NCBI GenBank assembly: GCA_017503075.1
Contig: JAFVTU010000021.1
Location: forward strand, 42,437-106,436
Direction of reading: 5' to 3'
Source of the DNA: Paludibacteraceae bacterium
GTDB taxonomy: Bacteria > Bacteroidota > Bacteroidia > Bacteroidales > Paludibacteraceae
DNA: 64,000 nt
A program made the position numbers and the translations under genes. The notes under the pieces were generated by a model. It was given only the letters and a program-made list of their open reading frames with translations, ran no database searches and was not told where the DNA came from. The stretch's first letter is position 1. Each line of letters starts with the position of its first letter. This document shows, in pieces, positions 42,371 through 50,554 of the stretch.

Positions 42371-44188
42371 ATGATAAATCATTCCTTACATAAACTACCA
42401 GTAGGAGTACAAAATTTCGAATCACTCATTCGAGATAACTTTTTATATGTGGATAAGACTGCGCATATTTGGCGTCTTGTAAATACTGGCAGACATTATT
42501 TTCTAGCACGTCCACGCAGATTTGGTAAAAGTTTGCTACTCTCTACAATAGAAGCCTATTTTCAAGGTAAGAAAGAATTATTTGAAGGCTTATACATTCA
42601 GCAACAGGAAAAGGAATGGCAGCCTCATCCAATCTTTCATATTGATTTAAGTCCAGAAAACTATTCTTCTGTAGAAGTTTTAACTGCTCGTTTAGATTGG
42701 CACCTAACACAATGGGAGAATATCTATGGTAAAGAAGATGTTCAACGATCGTTATCTGCTCGATTTGAAAATTGTATCATGCGAGCAGTTCAACAAACAG
42801 GTAATCGTGCTATTATATTGGTCGACGAGTATGATAAACCGATTTTATCTGCGATAGGTAATCCTGATTTGCAAAATGAGATGCGTACCATTTTAAAAGC
42901 CTTTTATGGTGTACTTAAAAGTCAAGATGGAAATATTCGTTTTTCCTTGTTGACAGGTGTTACCAAATTTAGTAAGGTCAGTATTTTTAGCGACTTGAAT
43001 AATCTTAATGACATTTCAAGAGATCGTTACTACTACGATATATGTGGTATATCACAATCTGAGATAGATACTATCATGCAACCATACATACAAGCATTTG
43101 CAGAAGTGAATGGTGCAAGTTTAGAGTCTACCTACGAAATATTTCGGTCTTTGTACGATGGTTATCGTTTTACTGCCTCCGCAAAGGAGAATATATACAA
43201 TCCATTTAGCGTATTAACAGCTTTGGTTAAAAGTGAGTATGGTTATTATTGGTTTGAGACCGGAACGCCAAATTTTATTGTCGAACTCCTCAAAAACAAT
43301 AATTATATATTGTCAGATTTAACAGCAAAACCAATTGATAGCACATCATTGGATAGCAAAGATGATCATGGACAAAGTGTAGTGCCATTGCTGTTTCAAA
43401 GTGGTTATTTGACGATTAGTCACCACGACGCAGAAAGTGGATTGTACTATATGGATTTTCCAAATGATGAGGTCAAGTCTGGTTTCTTCCGCTATATATT
43501 ACCATTTTACACCTCGCTCAAAAAAGAGGAAAGTGCTTTCTCTATCGGCCAGTTTGTAGAGGAAATACGTACTGGAAAACCACAAGAGTTCCTGGCGCGT
43601 TTACAGTCGTTTTTTGCAGATTTCCAATATGATGCTCAAACGACTCCTGAGTCTCATTTTCGAAATGTGCTTTTTATCTTGTGCAAACTATTAGGTATGC
43701 ATGTAGATGCCGAGTATATGACTTCTGATGGACGCATTGATTTATTGATACGAACAAATGACTATATATACATTATTGAATGTAAATTAGATTCAACCGC
43801 TGAGATTGCATTACAACAAATTGAGGATAAACAATATTCTTTACCATGGGCTCTTGATCATCGCGAACAAATAAAGATAGGAGTAAATTTTTCTTCTGAA
43901 AAACGTAGACCAGATACATGGCTTATATGCAGGGATTCTGATGCAGATGAACAGAAGGAAATCCTCAATCAAGAAGATGACCTTCAAGGTGTCCCTCAAG
44001 ATGACCTTCAAAGTGACCTCCAAAATATTGAAGAATTGGTAAAAAATAATCCTAATATTACAAGAAAAGAAATGGCTGAGAAGTTACATGTTAGCCCAAA
44101 AACAATTGCTCGTCGTTTGGAAAAACTTTCTCATATTCGGTATGTTGGGAGTGGGTATAGTGGACATTGGGAGGTCATAACATTATAA
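42371..44188 (+). CDS. AAA-ATPase-like/PD-(D/E)XK nuclease protein with a C-terminal winged helix
   Basis: A 605-residue protein. LPVGVQNFESLIRDNFLYVD and the P-loop LARPRRFGKSLLLS open the AAA-ATPase_like domain, with Walker B AIILVDEYDKPI. A PD-(D/E)XK nuclease domain ends at about residue 520: GRIDLLIRTNDYIYIIECKLD gives the D...ExK triad. A periodic DDLQ linker (DDLQGVPQDDLQSDLQ) leads to a winged helix (NPNITRKEMAEKLHVSPKTI, ARRLEKL). The ATPase-nuclease part is hugely amplified in Bacteroidales and of unknown role; the added winged helix is unusual. ATG 42371 is preferred to TTG 42320. Confidence 0.82.
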   Translation: MINHSLHKLPVGVQNFESLIRDNFLYVDKTAHIWRLVNTGRHYFLARPRRFGKSLLLSTIEAYFQGKKELFEGLYIQQQEKEWQPHPIFHIDLSPENYSSVEVLTARLDWHLTQWENIYGKEDVQRSLSARFENCIMRAVQQTGNRAIILVDEYDKPILSAIGNPDLQNEMRTILKAFYGVLKSQDGNIRFSLLTGVTKFSKVSIFSDLNNLNDISRDRYYYDICGISQSEIDTIMQPYIQAFAEVNGASLESTYEIFRSLYDGYRFTASAKENIYNPFSVLTALVKSEYGYYWFETGTPNFIVELLKNNNYILSDLTAKPIDSTSLDSKDDHGQSVVPLLFQSGYLTISHHDAESGLYYMDFPNDEVKSGFFRYILPFYTSLKKEESAFSIGQFVEEIRTGKPQEFLARLQSFFADFQYDAQTTPESHFRNVLFILCKLLGMHVDAEYMTSDGRIDLLIRTNDYIYIIECKLDSTAEIALQQIEDKQYSLPWALDHREQIKIGVNFSSEKRRPDTWLICRDSDADEQKEILNQEDDLQGVPQDDLQSDLQNIEELVKNNPNITRKEMAEKLHVSPKTIARRLEKLSHIRYVGSGYSGHWEVITL

Positions 44189-44297
44189 ACCAACTATCAA
44201 TTACCATAGTTATAATTGAAAACATTTTAAGTTTATAGTGCTCATTGTATATTTTTAGAATGTAATTTGATAAATATCATTGACTAATAATTTAATC

Positions 44298-46943
44298 ATG
44301 GAAGAGAAAAAAATTATAAAATGCTTTATTGCTTCACCTGGAGATACTGCTGAAGAACGAGATAGATGTGAAAAGGTCTTCTCTGAAATAAATAGGGGAA
44401 TAGGTGTTGCTTATAATTTTGAATTACAGTCATTACGCTGGGAGAACGATGTTCATCCAGGAATAGGTGTGGATGGACAAGACGTTATAAATAGGCAGAT
44501 TGAAGGAAAATATGATTTATTTATTGGTATCATGTACACACGATTTGGCATGCCTACAGCTAGAGCAGAGTCTGGAACAGAAGAAGAATTTACTAATGCA
44601 TATAAACGTGCTATGGAACTAAAGAACATGGAGATAATGTTCTATTTTAATGATGAAAAAATTAGTCCTAGCAAAATTGATATCGAACAATATAGGAAAG
44701 TTCAACAGTTTAGAGATAATGTGGTTGCTAAAAAGTGTATGTATGCCCTTTATGAAGGTGTTGATGATTTTGAGGAAAAATTAAGAAAACATCTTAATAA
44801 ATATTTCAATGAACATTATTCTAGTCAAAACAAAAAAACGTCTGAACATTTTTCCAGAGTAAGTTTCATTTTGGAAGAACGATTGAATTCTGCTCTAAAA
44901 TTATTTAGCGGTCAGCCTAAGGTATGGGTAGATCCTATAATTAGTAAGAAAAATGATATTACAATAACGCCAAATGATGATGATGAGAATAGAGTAAAGA
45001 TTTCTGAAATTATAGAAGAACCTCGTTCTATGATTATTTCTGCTCCTCCATTATTTGGGCTAACATGTTTGTCACATTTTCTAGTATTAGAGGCATGGAA
45101 GCGAGGGCAATATTGGCTATATGTAAATTCTAGAAAACTAAAGTCCCATAACATAGAACAATACATATATAATGATTATACAGATTTAGAGGTGGATAGC
45201 AACTCTCTACCTATACGTTGTATTATTATCGACGAATGGAATCCATTAGAAAATGGTTCTATGAAAAAATTAAAAGCATTGTGTGAAAGATTCCCCACAC
45301 TGCCTATAATTGTTATGCGCACGATAGATGGAGTCAAATTTTTAAAAGAAAAACAAGAAGATATCAAAATTGACAGAGAGTTTCAAACTGTTTTTTTACT
45401 TCCAATGACTCGTGGTCAAGTTAGGTGTATTGTTAGCGCATACAATCAACAGGTTAAAATTGCAGATGACGATGTCTTGGTAGAAAAGGTTGTAAGCGAT
45501 TTAACAACATTAAATATTCATAGAACACCACAAAACTGTTTGACTCTCTTGAAAGTAGATGAGAGAAAATTTGACAACAATCCAGTCAATAGATGTCAAA
45601 TGTTGGAAGATGTTTTATATGTCCTTTTCGAGTTTTCTGATCTACCCAAGTATAATTCTGTTCCAGATGTAAAGGATTGTCAGTTTATCTTGGGTTGTTT
45701 CTGTGAAATACTAATTCGAGAGAATCGTTCTGTTTTTACACTGGATGAGTTTTATCGGAGATCTAGTGATATTAGCAATAGCAATCTGATTGATATTGAT
45801 ATAAAATGTATGTTTGACATTTTATTGGAAAACAATATCTTTACCGAAGATAATGGAAATATTTCATTTAAATCTGCTTTTTGGTTGTTGTATTTTGCAG
45901 CAAGACGGATGAATAGTAATCATGATTTTGCTGACTATATTTTTAAATCCAAAAAATATCTTGATTATCCAGAGATTATAGAATTCTATACGGGAATAGA
46001 TCGTAATAAAACAGACGCATTAACTGTTTTAAAGAAGGATATACAAGATACTTGCGATATGGTGTTTTCTCGTATTTCAATACCAGATACTTTTAATCCA
46101 TATAAATTTGCAAAATGGAATCCACAACAATTGGAAATCGAACAAATGCAACAAGAAGTAAGTAATTCTGTGATGAGTTCTGGTCTTCCTGTTGCCATTA
46201 AAGACAAATACCAAGATTTAACTTATAATCAATTAACTCCTTATGATCAAAATGTTAATATTCATGAATTTTTTGAAGAATATTATGTATATAATTTGAT
46301 GCAAGAGATAAGATCTTCTTCAAGAGCAATTAGAAATAGCGATTATGCTGATGCACATACTAAAAAAGAACTTTTACAGATTGTGTTACGTGGTTGGCTC
46401 CAAATCTCCAAAGTTTTATTCGCATTGATTCCTATTCTCGCCTCAAAGGGAAGAGCTGAATATGGTGGAGCTGACTTTTTACTTTCAGATAATTTTGGAG
46501 AAACCGAAGAAGAAAGAGCAAAAAACATTTTATTTGTTATATTAACAAATGTAGTTGGTTTTTTTAAAGATGATTTATATTCATCAAAAATAGCACCTTT
46601 ATTATATGATACTTTTTCAAAGACATCTAATCCTTTGATAAAACAACAACTTGCACTATTGTTAATTTTATGTAGACCAAATAAGTGGTATAAGCATGTG
46701 GAAGAATATATCATATCGTTATCAAAAGACTCTTTTTTCCTATATGAGGTTCTAAATGAGATGAGAGCTCAATATAGATTTGGTTTTATTGATGAGACAG
46801 ACATGAGAGCTCTATCAAATTTAATCAAAAAGTGTCTAGCTAAACATAATTTAGGAGTAAAGAATCCTTCTCCTGGGCAAATAAGACAAATACCATCTTC
46901 CTGCCTTCCAATTAGAGATGATGATTCCGATATTTTACATTAA
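44298..46943 (+). CDS. DUF4062 (TIR-like) protein with a STAND-like NTPase region
   Basis: An 881-residue protein. Residues about 1-115 form a DUF4062 domain, a TIR-like fold (KCFIASPGDTAEERDRCEKV, LRWENDVHPGIG, YDLFIGIMYTRFGMPT). A NTPase-like region follows with a degenerate P-loop (SAPPLFGLTCLSHFLVLEAW, without GK[ST]), Walker B IRCIIIDEWNPLE and a winged region. The last 350 residues are helical. The plan, effector domain plus STAND switch plus helical sensor, is that of anti-phage STAND proteins. The role is inferred. It is AT-rich. ATG 44298 is used rather than TTG 44280. Confidence 0.72.
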   Translation: MEEKKIIKCFIASPGDTAEERDRCEKVFSEINRGIGVAYNFELQSLRWENDVHPGIGVDGQDVINRQIEGKYDLFIGIMYTRFGMPTARAESGTEEEFTNAYKRAMELKNMEIMFYFNDEKISPSKIDIEQYRKVQQFRDNVVAKKCMYALYEGVDDFEEKLRKHLNKYFNEHYSSQNKKTSEHFSRVSFILEERLNSALKLFSGQPKVWVDPIISKKNDITITPNDDDENRVKISEIIEEPRSMIISAPPLFGLTCLSHFLVLEAWKRGQYWLYVNSRKLKSHNIEQYIYNDYTDLEVDSNSLPIRCIIIDEWNPLENGSMKKLKALCERFPTLPIIVMRTIDGVKFLKEKQEDIKIDREFQTVFLLPMTRGQVRCIVSAYNQQVKIADDDVLVEKVVSDLTTLNIHRTPQNCLTLLKVDERKFDNNPVNRCQMLEDVLYVLFEFSDLPKYNSVPDVKDCQFILGCFCEILIRENRSVFTLDEFYRRSSDISNSNLIDIDIKCMFDILLENNIFTEDNGNISFKSAFWLLYFAARRMNSNHDFADYIFKSKKYLDYPEIIEFYTGIDRNKTDALTVLKKDIQDTCDMVFSRISIPDTFNPYKFAKWNPQQLEIEQMQQEVSNSVMSSGLPVAIKDKYQDLTYNQLTPYDQNVNIHEFFEEYYVYNLMQEIRSSSRAIRNSDYADAHTKKELLQIVLRGWLQISKVLFALIPILASKGRAEYGGADFLLSDNFGETEEERAKNILFVILTNVVGFFKDDLYSSKIAPLLYDTFSKTSNPLIKQQLALLLILCRPNKWYKHVEEYIISLSKDSFFLYEVLNEMRAQYRFGFIDETDMRALSNLIKKCLAKHNLGVKNPSPGQIRQIPSSCLPIRDDDSDILH

Positions 46944-47116
46944 TACAGATATTAATGTCGCAAACTTATCTGTTGCACTTATAAGATAAATCTTTGCTGT
47001 TATACAGCTGATGCGCCATTTTTCTAGTTTACAGTTTAGGATTTCTCCCCAATTTCAAGGGACATAATTTAGGATGATGTCGTAGAGCCAGAAAGGGATT
47101 CGCAGAGACTATATAA

Positions 47117-47133
47117 TAATACACGCGCACATG
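47117..47133 (+). repeat. Island-boundary word, right copy
   Basis: TAATACACGCGCACATG, identical to 28467-28483. Here it lies in a near-palindrome (ACACGCGCAC-ATG-GGTGCGTGTGT). Confidence 0.75.
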
Positions 47134-47212
47134 GGTGCGTGTGTATTTTGTATTATCGTGAAACTGTAAAGGCATCCTATCGTGTAATCTTTTCCCCTAA
47201 CAACCGAAAGCG

Positions 47213-47325
47213 TATTGGCAGTTACTGCCAATATCATCAAACATAATCATGTCATCCTCAACACCCAGTGAGTGGAGCAGGTCAAGCACAGTCTTGGACA
47301 TCATTGGAGAGCCACAAAGGTAGTA
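47213..47325 (-). pseudogene. nqrF 3' fragment, antisense copy (d)
   Basis: On the minus strand it reads YYLCGSPMMSKTVLDLLHS, then LGVEDDMIMFDDIGSNCQ, the nqrF end with a changed last part. A 9-bp stem-loop TATTGGCAG/CTGCCAATA (47213-47233) sits where fragment c has its own, differently sequenced hairpin, and TTTCGGTTGTT follows, as after c. Its DNA is much closer to fragment c than to nqrF. Confidence 0.82.
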
Positions 47326-47981
47326 TTTTTTTGCAAATATAATAATATTTTGACGGTAAAATACACAATTATTACATAATAAACAAGTTATCCATTGTTA
47401 TCTGCGCATTATTTGGCTAAGTTTTTCACATTATTTTACACAAACCCAGCCAAATCTTGCTTTTTTTTACACATTTGGAGCAGGGTATAAGTGTTTTATG
47501 CTTTTTCGGTAACGGATAAGGGATATATTTAAGGATGATCTCGTAGAGGTCGAAAATGAACTGCCAATCAAAGTAATATGCAAAATCTGCATAATACCTA
47601 ACGCTAGTTGTCGCAAATTTTGAGACAACTGCTTTCTTAAGGGGTCGATTTCGCCCCTCCCACTTATGTTTCCCCAAATAGCAATAGGGCACATGTTCCA
47701 TTTTGGAACACATGAGTGTCGTGTAATCCCATCGAATTCGATAGGTTCAAACTATCTGATTCTGAACGAGATAAACTGGTCACAATTTGTGACTGGTTCC
47801 TTTGGGAATGTTATCACAAATTGCGATGACATAGTTTCTAATACTCTATGACTCGTCGCAAATTGCAAGCACTTCCTCAGTTCATTCCATTTTGGAACTA
47901 ACTGCCTACTCCAAAATTAAAAAAGTGCATTTTTTTGTAAAATTCTTTGACAAACTGACAAGTTTTAGCAGTTTGATGTAG

Positions 47982-47989
47982 TACCTTTG
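47982..47989 (+). promoter_or_regulatory. -7 box of the rhuM promoter
   Basis: TACCTTTG; the -33 region (around 47962) reads TTTT and is a weak match. Confidence 0.5.
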
Positions 47990-48050
47990 CAGCGGATTTC
48001 TTATTTCGTATTAAAAATACTCAAACGATAACTACAAAAAAAGCAAAATT

Positions 48051-48956
48051 ATGAACAATGAAATGAAAAATGAATTGGCCGTAACCAATACTTCAACAAA
48101 CGAAATTGTATTATATCAACCAAACGAAACTATCCAATTGGAAGTGCGCTTACAAGACGAAACTGTTTGGCTCAATCAACAACAAATAGCAGTGTTGTTT
48201 GGTACACAACGCCAAGCAATTACTAAGCACCTGAAAAATATTTTTGAAAGTGGAGAACTTGAGCGCCAGGCAACTTGTTCCATTTTGGAACTAGTTCAAA
48301 AAGAAGGTAATCGTATGGTTCGTCGTAATGTTGAAATATACAACTTGGATGTTATTATTTCTGTTGGTTATCGGGTTAATACCAAACGAGGTATACAATT
48401 CCGTCAATGGGCGAACAAGATAATCAAAGACTATATGCTAAAGGGGTATGCAATAAACCAACGTCTCCTTGCGATGGAAGAACATATGGATAAACGAATA
48501 GGACGAATAGAAAACACATTAGCATCTCATCAAGAAAAAATCGACTTCTTTGTCCGTACAAGCCTACCTCCTCACCAAGGTATCTTCTACGATGGGCAAA
48601 TCTTTGACGCCTACACCTTTATCAACGACTGCATACGCGAAGCAACCACGCGCATCATTCTCATTGACAATTACATTGACGATAGCGTGCTAACCATACT
48701 ATCCAAACGAGCAGACAAGGTGGCTGCTACCATTTACACCAAGAAACCATCTGCACAACTGCAACTCGACCTTCAAAAGCACAACGCACAATATCCTCCG
48801 ATAGAAGTCATCACCTTTGACCGCTCTCACGACCGCTTCCTATGCATTGACGAGACGGTCTATCACCTCGGTGCCAGCATCAAAGACCTCGGCAAAAAAT
48901 GGTTCGCCTTCAATCGCATGGAAATGCCCACCTCAGAACTATTGCAGAAAATATAA
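48051..48956 (+). CDS. RhuM-family protein
   Basis: A 301-residue protein of the virulence RhuM family: VRLQDETVWLNQQQIAVLFG is a helix-turn-helix, followed by ITKHLKNIFESGELE and YNLDVIISVGYRVNTKRGIQ. The C-terminal half (FYDGQIFDAYTFINDCIREA, IILIDNYIDDSVLTIL, FDRSHDRFLCIDETVYHLGA) resembles a phospholipase D-like or DNA-repair-like module common in these proteins. Role unknown; the family is frequent on mobile DNA. Base 48277-48291 carries the same inverted repeat as the upstream gene-free region. Confidence 0.85.
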   Translation: MNNEMKNELAVTNTSTNEIVLYQPNETIQLEVRLQDETVWLNQQQIAVLFGTQRQAITKHLKNIFESGELERQATCSILELVQKEGNRMVRRNVEIYNLDVIISVGYRVNTKRGIQFRQWANKIIKDYMLKGYAINQRLLAMEEHMDKRIGRIENTLASHQEKIDFFVRTSLPPHQGIFYDGQIFDAYTFINDCIREATTRIILIDNYIDDSVLTILSKRADKVAATIYTKKPSAQLQLDLQKHNAQYPPIEVITFDRSHDRFLCIDETVYHLGASIKDLGKKWFAFNRMEMPTSELLQKI

Positions 48957-48974
48957 TTGATTGTCAACAATCAC

Positions 48975-49005
48975 TTGCCTATATTGATATTTTTTTGTAC
49001 CTTTG
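48975..49005 (+). promoter_or_regulatory. Promoter of the HD hydrolase gene
   Basis: TTG (48975-48977) and TACCTTTG (48998-49005), 20 bp apart. It starts right after the rhuM stop and shows that the ATG at 49032 is the real start. Confidence 0.8.
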
Positions 49006-49031
49006 CAGGGTCAAATATTAGATTACACATA

Positions 49032-49640
49032 ATGACACTGCACGAATACATCGAACAATATATCTTGCCACGCTATGCGGCGTTTGACAAGGGGCACCAA
49101 AGAGATCATGCGGAGAGTGTGATTCAAGAGAGTATGGTGCTTGCCGAAGAACATGGAGCTGACCTAGATATGTCATACACGATTGCTGCCTTCCATGATT
49201 TAGGATTGGAAGTTAATCGTGAGTTGCATCATATTCATTCGGGTGAGATATTGATGACTGATCCCATATTGCCACAGTTCTTTACCGAGGAGCAACGAGA
49301 GATCATGCGCGATGCGGTGGAAGACCATCGTGCGAGCAGCAAACATGCGCCACGAACCATCTACGGTGCCATCGTGGCAGAAGCCGATAGGCATATTGAC
49401 CCCGAAACGATACTGCGACGCACCTTGCAGTTTGGCATGAAGCAAAACCCCAATGCCGACTTCGAATGGCACTTTGAGCGGGCATATGAACACATGCTGG
49501 AGAAATATGCCGATGGTGGATATATGCGCCTTTGGCTTCACTCGAAGCGCAATATAGAAGGGCTAACTGCACTCAGGGCCATCATTGACGATAAGGAATA
49601 TCTGAAAACTATTTGTAAACGAATATTTCAAACATTATAA
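49032..49640 (+). CDS. HD-domain phosphohydrolase
   Basis: A 202-residue HD protein: GHQRDHAESVIQES (first His), AAFHDLGLEVNRELHH (HD pair), VEDHRASS and EADRHIDPE complete the metal site. The substrate is probably a nucleotide or related phosphate; not determinable. Found in core Bacteroidales regions. It precedes an SDR gene by 3 bp. Confidence 0.85.
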   Translation: MTLHEYIEQYILPRYAAFDKGHQRDHAESVIQESMVLAEEHGADLDMSYTIAAFHDLGLEVNRELHHIHSGEILMTDPILPQFFTEEQREIMRDAVEDHRASSKHAPRTIYGAIVAEADRHIDPETILRRTLQFGMKQNPNADFEWHFERAYEHMLEKYADGGYMRLWLHSKRNIEGLTALRAIIDDKEYLKTICKRIFQTL

Positions 49641-49643
49641 ACT

Positions 49644-50402
49644 ATGTCTAAAATCGTATTTATCACAGGAGCGTCATCTGGTATCGGTGCAGCCTGTGCA
49701 CGCAAGTTTGCCAAGGAAGGCTATACCTTATTATTAAACGCACGTAGCAAGGATAAATTGCAAGCGCTCAAAACGGAGTTGGAAAATGCTTATAGCACAG
49801 ATATTTTGCTATTGCCATTCGATGTGCGTGACCGTGAGGCAGCTGCGAAAGCATTGGCCACCCTACCCGATTCCCATCAAACGATTGATGTCTTAGTAAA
49901 CAACGCGGGCTTAGCACTCGGTATGGACAAAGAATATGAAGGTACGGAGGAGAACTACGACACGATGATTGATACCAATATCACTGCCCTGCTGATGATT
50001 ACACGCCTAGTAGTGCCTGGTATGATTGCTCGCGGAAGAGGTCATATCATCAATATCGGTTCGGTGGCTGGCGATGCGGCATATCCAGGAGGAAGCGTGT
50101 ATTGTGCGACAAAAGCCGCAGTGAAAGTGCTGAGCGATGGACTGCGTATGGACCTAGTAGATACCCCATTACGCGTGACAAATGTGAAGCCAGGATTAGT
50201 AGAAACAAACTTCAGCGTGACTCGCTTTGCGGGAGATAAAGAGCGTGCTGACAAAGTATATCAAGGTATTAAGCCACTGACGGGTGAAGATATTGCGGAA
50301 GTAGTGTACTTCGCTGCTAGCGCACCAGAACATGTACAAATAGCCGAAGTACTCGTACTAGCCACCCACCAAGCTAGTGGATCATTGGTGCATCGCCAAT
50401 GA
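49644..50402 (+). CDS. SDR-family oxidoreductase (YdfG-like)
   Basis: A 252-residue short-chain dehydrogenase: TGASSGIGAACARKFA (NADP loop), LLPFDVRD, VLVNNAGLALG, and the catalytic Ser (IGSVAG) with YCATKAAVK. The fold and length resemble YdfG-type serine/3-hydroxy acid dehydrogenases; the substrate is inferred. Cytoplasmic. Ends before a purine-rich word tract and a terminator. Confidence 0.9.
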   Translation: MSKIVFITGASSGIGAACARKFAKEGYTLLLNARSKDKLQALKTELENAYSTDILLLPFDVRDREAAAKALATLPDSHQTIDVLVNNAGLALGMDKEYEGTEENYDTMIDTNITALLMITRLVVPGMIARGRGHIINIGSVAGDAAYPGGSVYCATKAAVKVLSDGLRMDLVDTPLRVTNVKPGLVETNFSVTRFAGDKERADKVYQGIKPLTGEDIAEVVYFAASAPEHVQIAEVLVLATHQASGSLVHRQ

Positions 50403-50466
50403 GACGAGAGGTAAAAGCCGCGGTGTAAAGTGTAGGGTATAAGGTGTAAAGTGAAAGGTAAGGAGA
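50403..50466. repeat. GTGTAAAGTGTAGGGTATAAGG word tract
   Basis: The spacer consists of GTGTAAAG, GTAGGG, GTATAAGG and similar near-copies. A relative lies at 63754-63783 and a short one at 555-570. Confidence 0.6.
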
Positions 50467-50469
50467 AGA

Positions 50470-50495
50470 AAAACGCTCAATTGGGCGTTTTTTTT
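50470..50495 (+). terminator. Terminator after the SDR gene
   Basis: AACGCTC and GGGCGTT pair (one G-T) around AATT and are followed by eight T. The T-run overlaps the -33 box of the next promoter. Confidence 0.8.
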
Positions 50496-50524
50496 GCATA
50501 TATAAAAAAAAAGTTGTACCTTTG
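50493..50524 (+). promoter_or_regulatory. Promoter of the aminotransferase gene
   Basis: TTTG (50493-50496) and TACCTTTG (50517-50524), 20 bp apart, full consensus. Confidence 0.83.
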
Positions 50525-50554
50525 TAGGCTTTATACTATAAAATAGTTAAAAAC

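Larger units (their letters stand above)
46944..48050. other. Gene-free right boundary of the island
   Basis: No sound gene in 1.1 kb. It holds the right copy of the boundary word (47117-47133), the antisense nqrF fragment d with its stem-loop, and a region (47500-47900) with scattered remnants: TTCCATTTTGGAA inverted repeats at 47695-47709 and 47885-47897 (also inside rhuM), CACAATTTGTGAC and TCGCAAATTGC words, and a 95-codon minus-strand frame (47426-47713) containing VVSKFATTS, perhaps a decayed rhuM-type gene. The rhuM promoter is at 47982. Confidence 0.6.

Noticed and set aside
28173-47325. nqrF fragments as simple attL/attR of a site-specific integration
   Set aside because: The outer fragments are inverted relative to each other and a third lies beside the first; a single integration would leave two direct repeats.
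47426-47713. 95-codon minus-strand gene
   Set aside because: No start signal or conserved domain; VVSKFATTS hints at a decayed rhuM-like remnant only, and two competing frames cover the same DNA.
28067-48050. Complete prophage or conjugative element
   Set aside because: No terminase, portal, capsid, tail, relaxase, Tra protein or tyrosine/serine recombinase is visible in the island.
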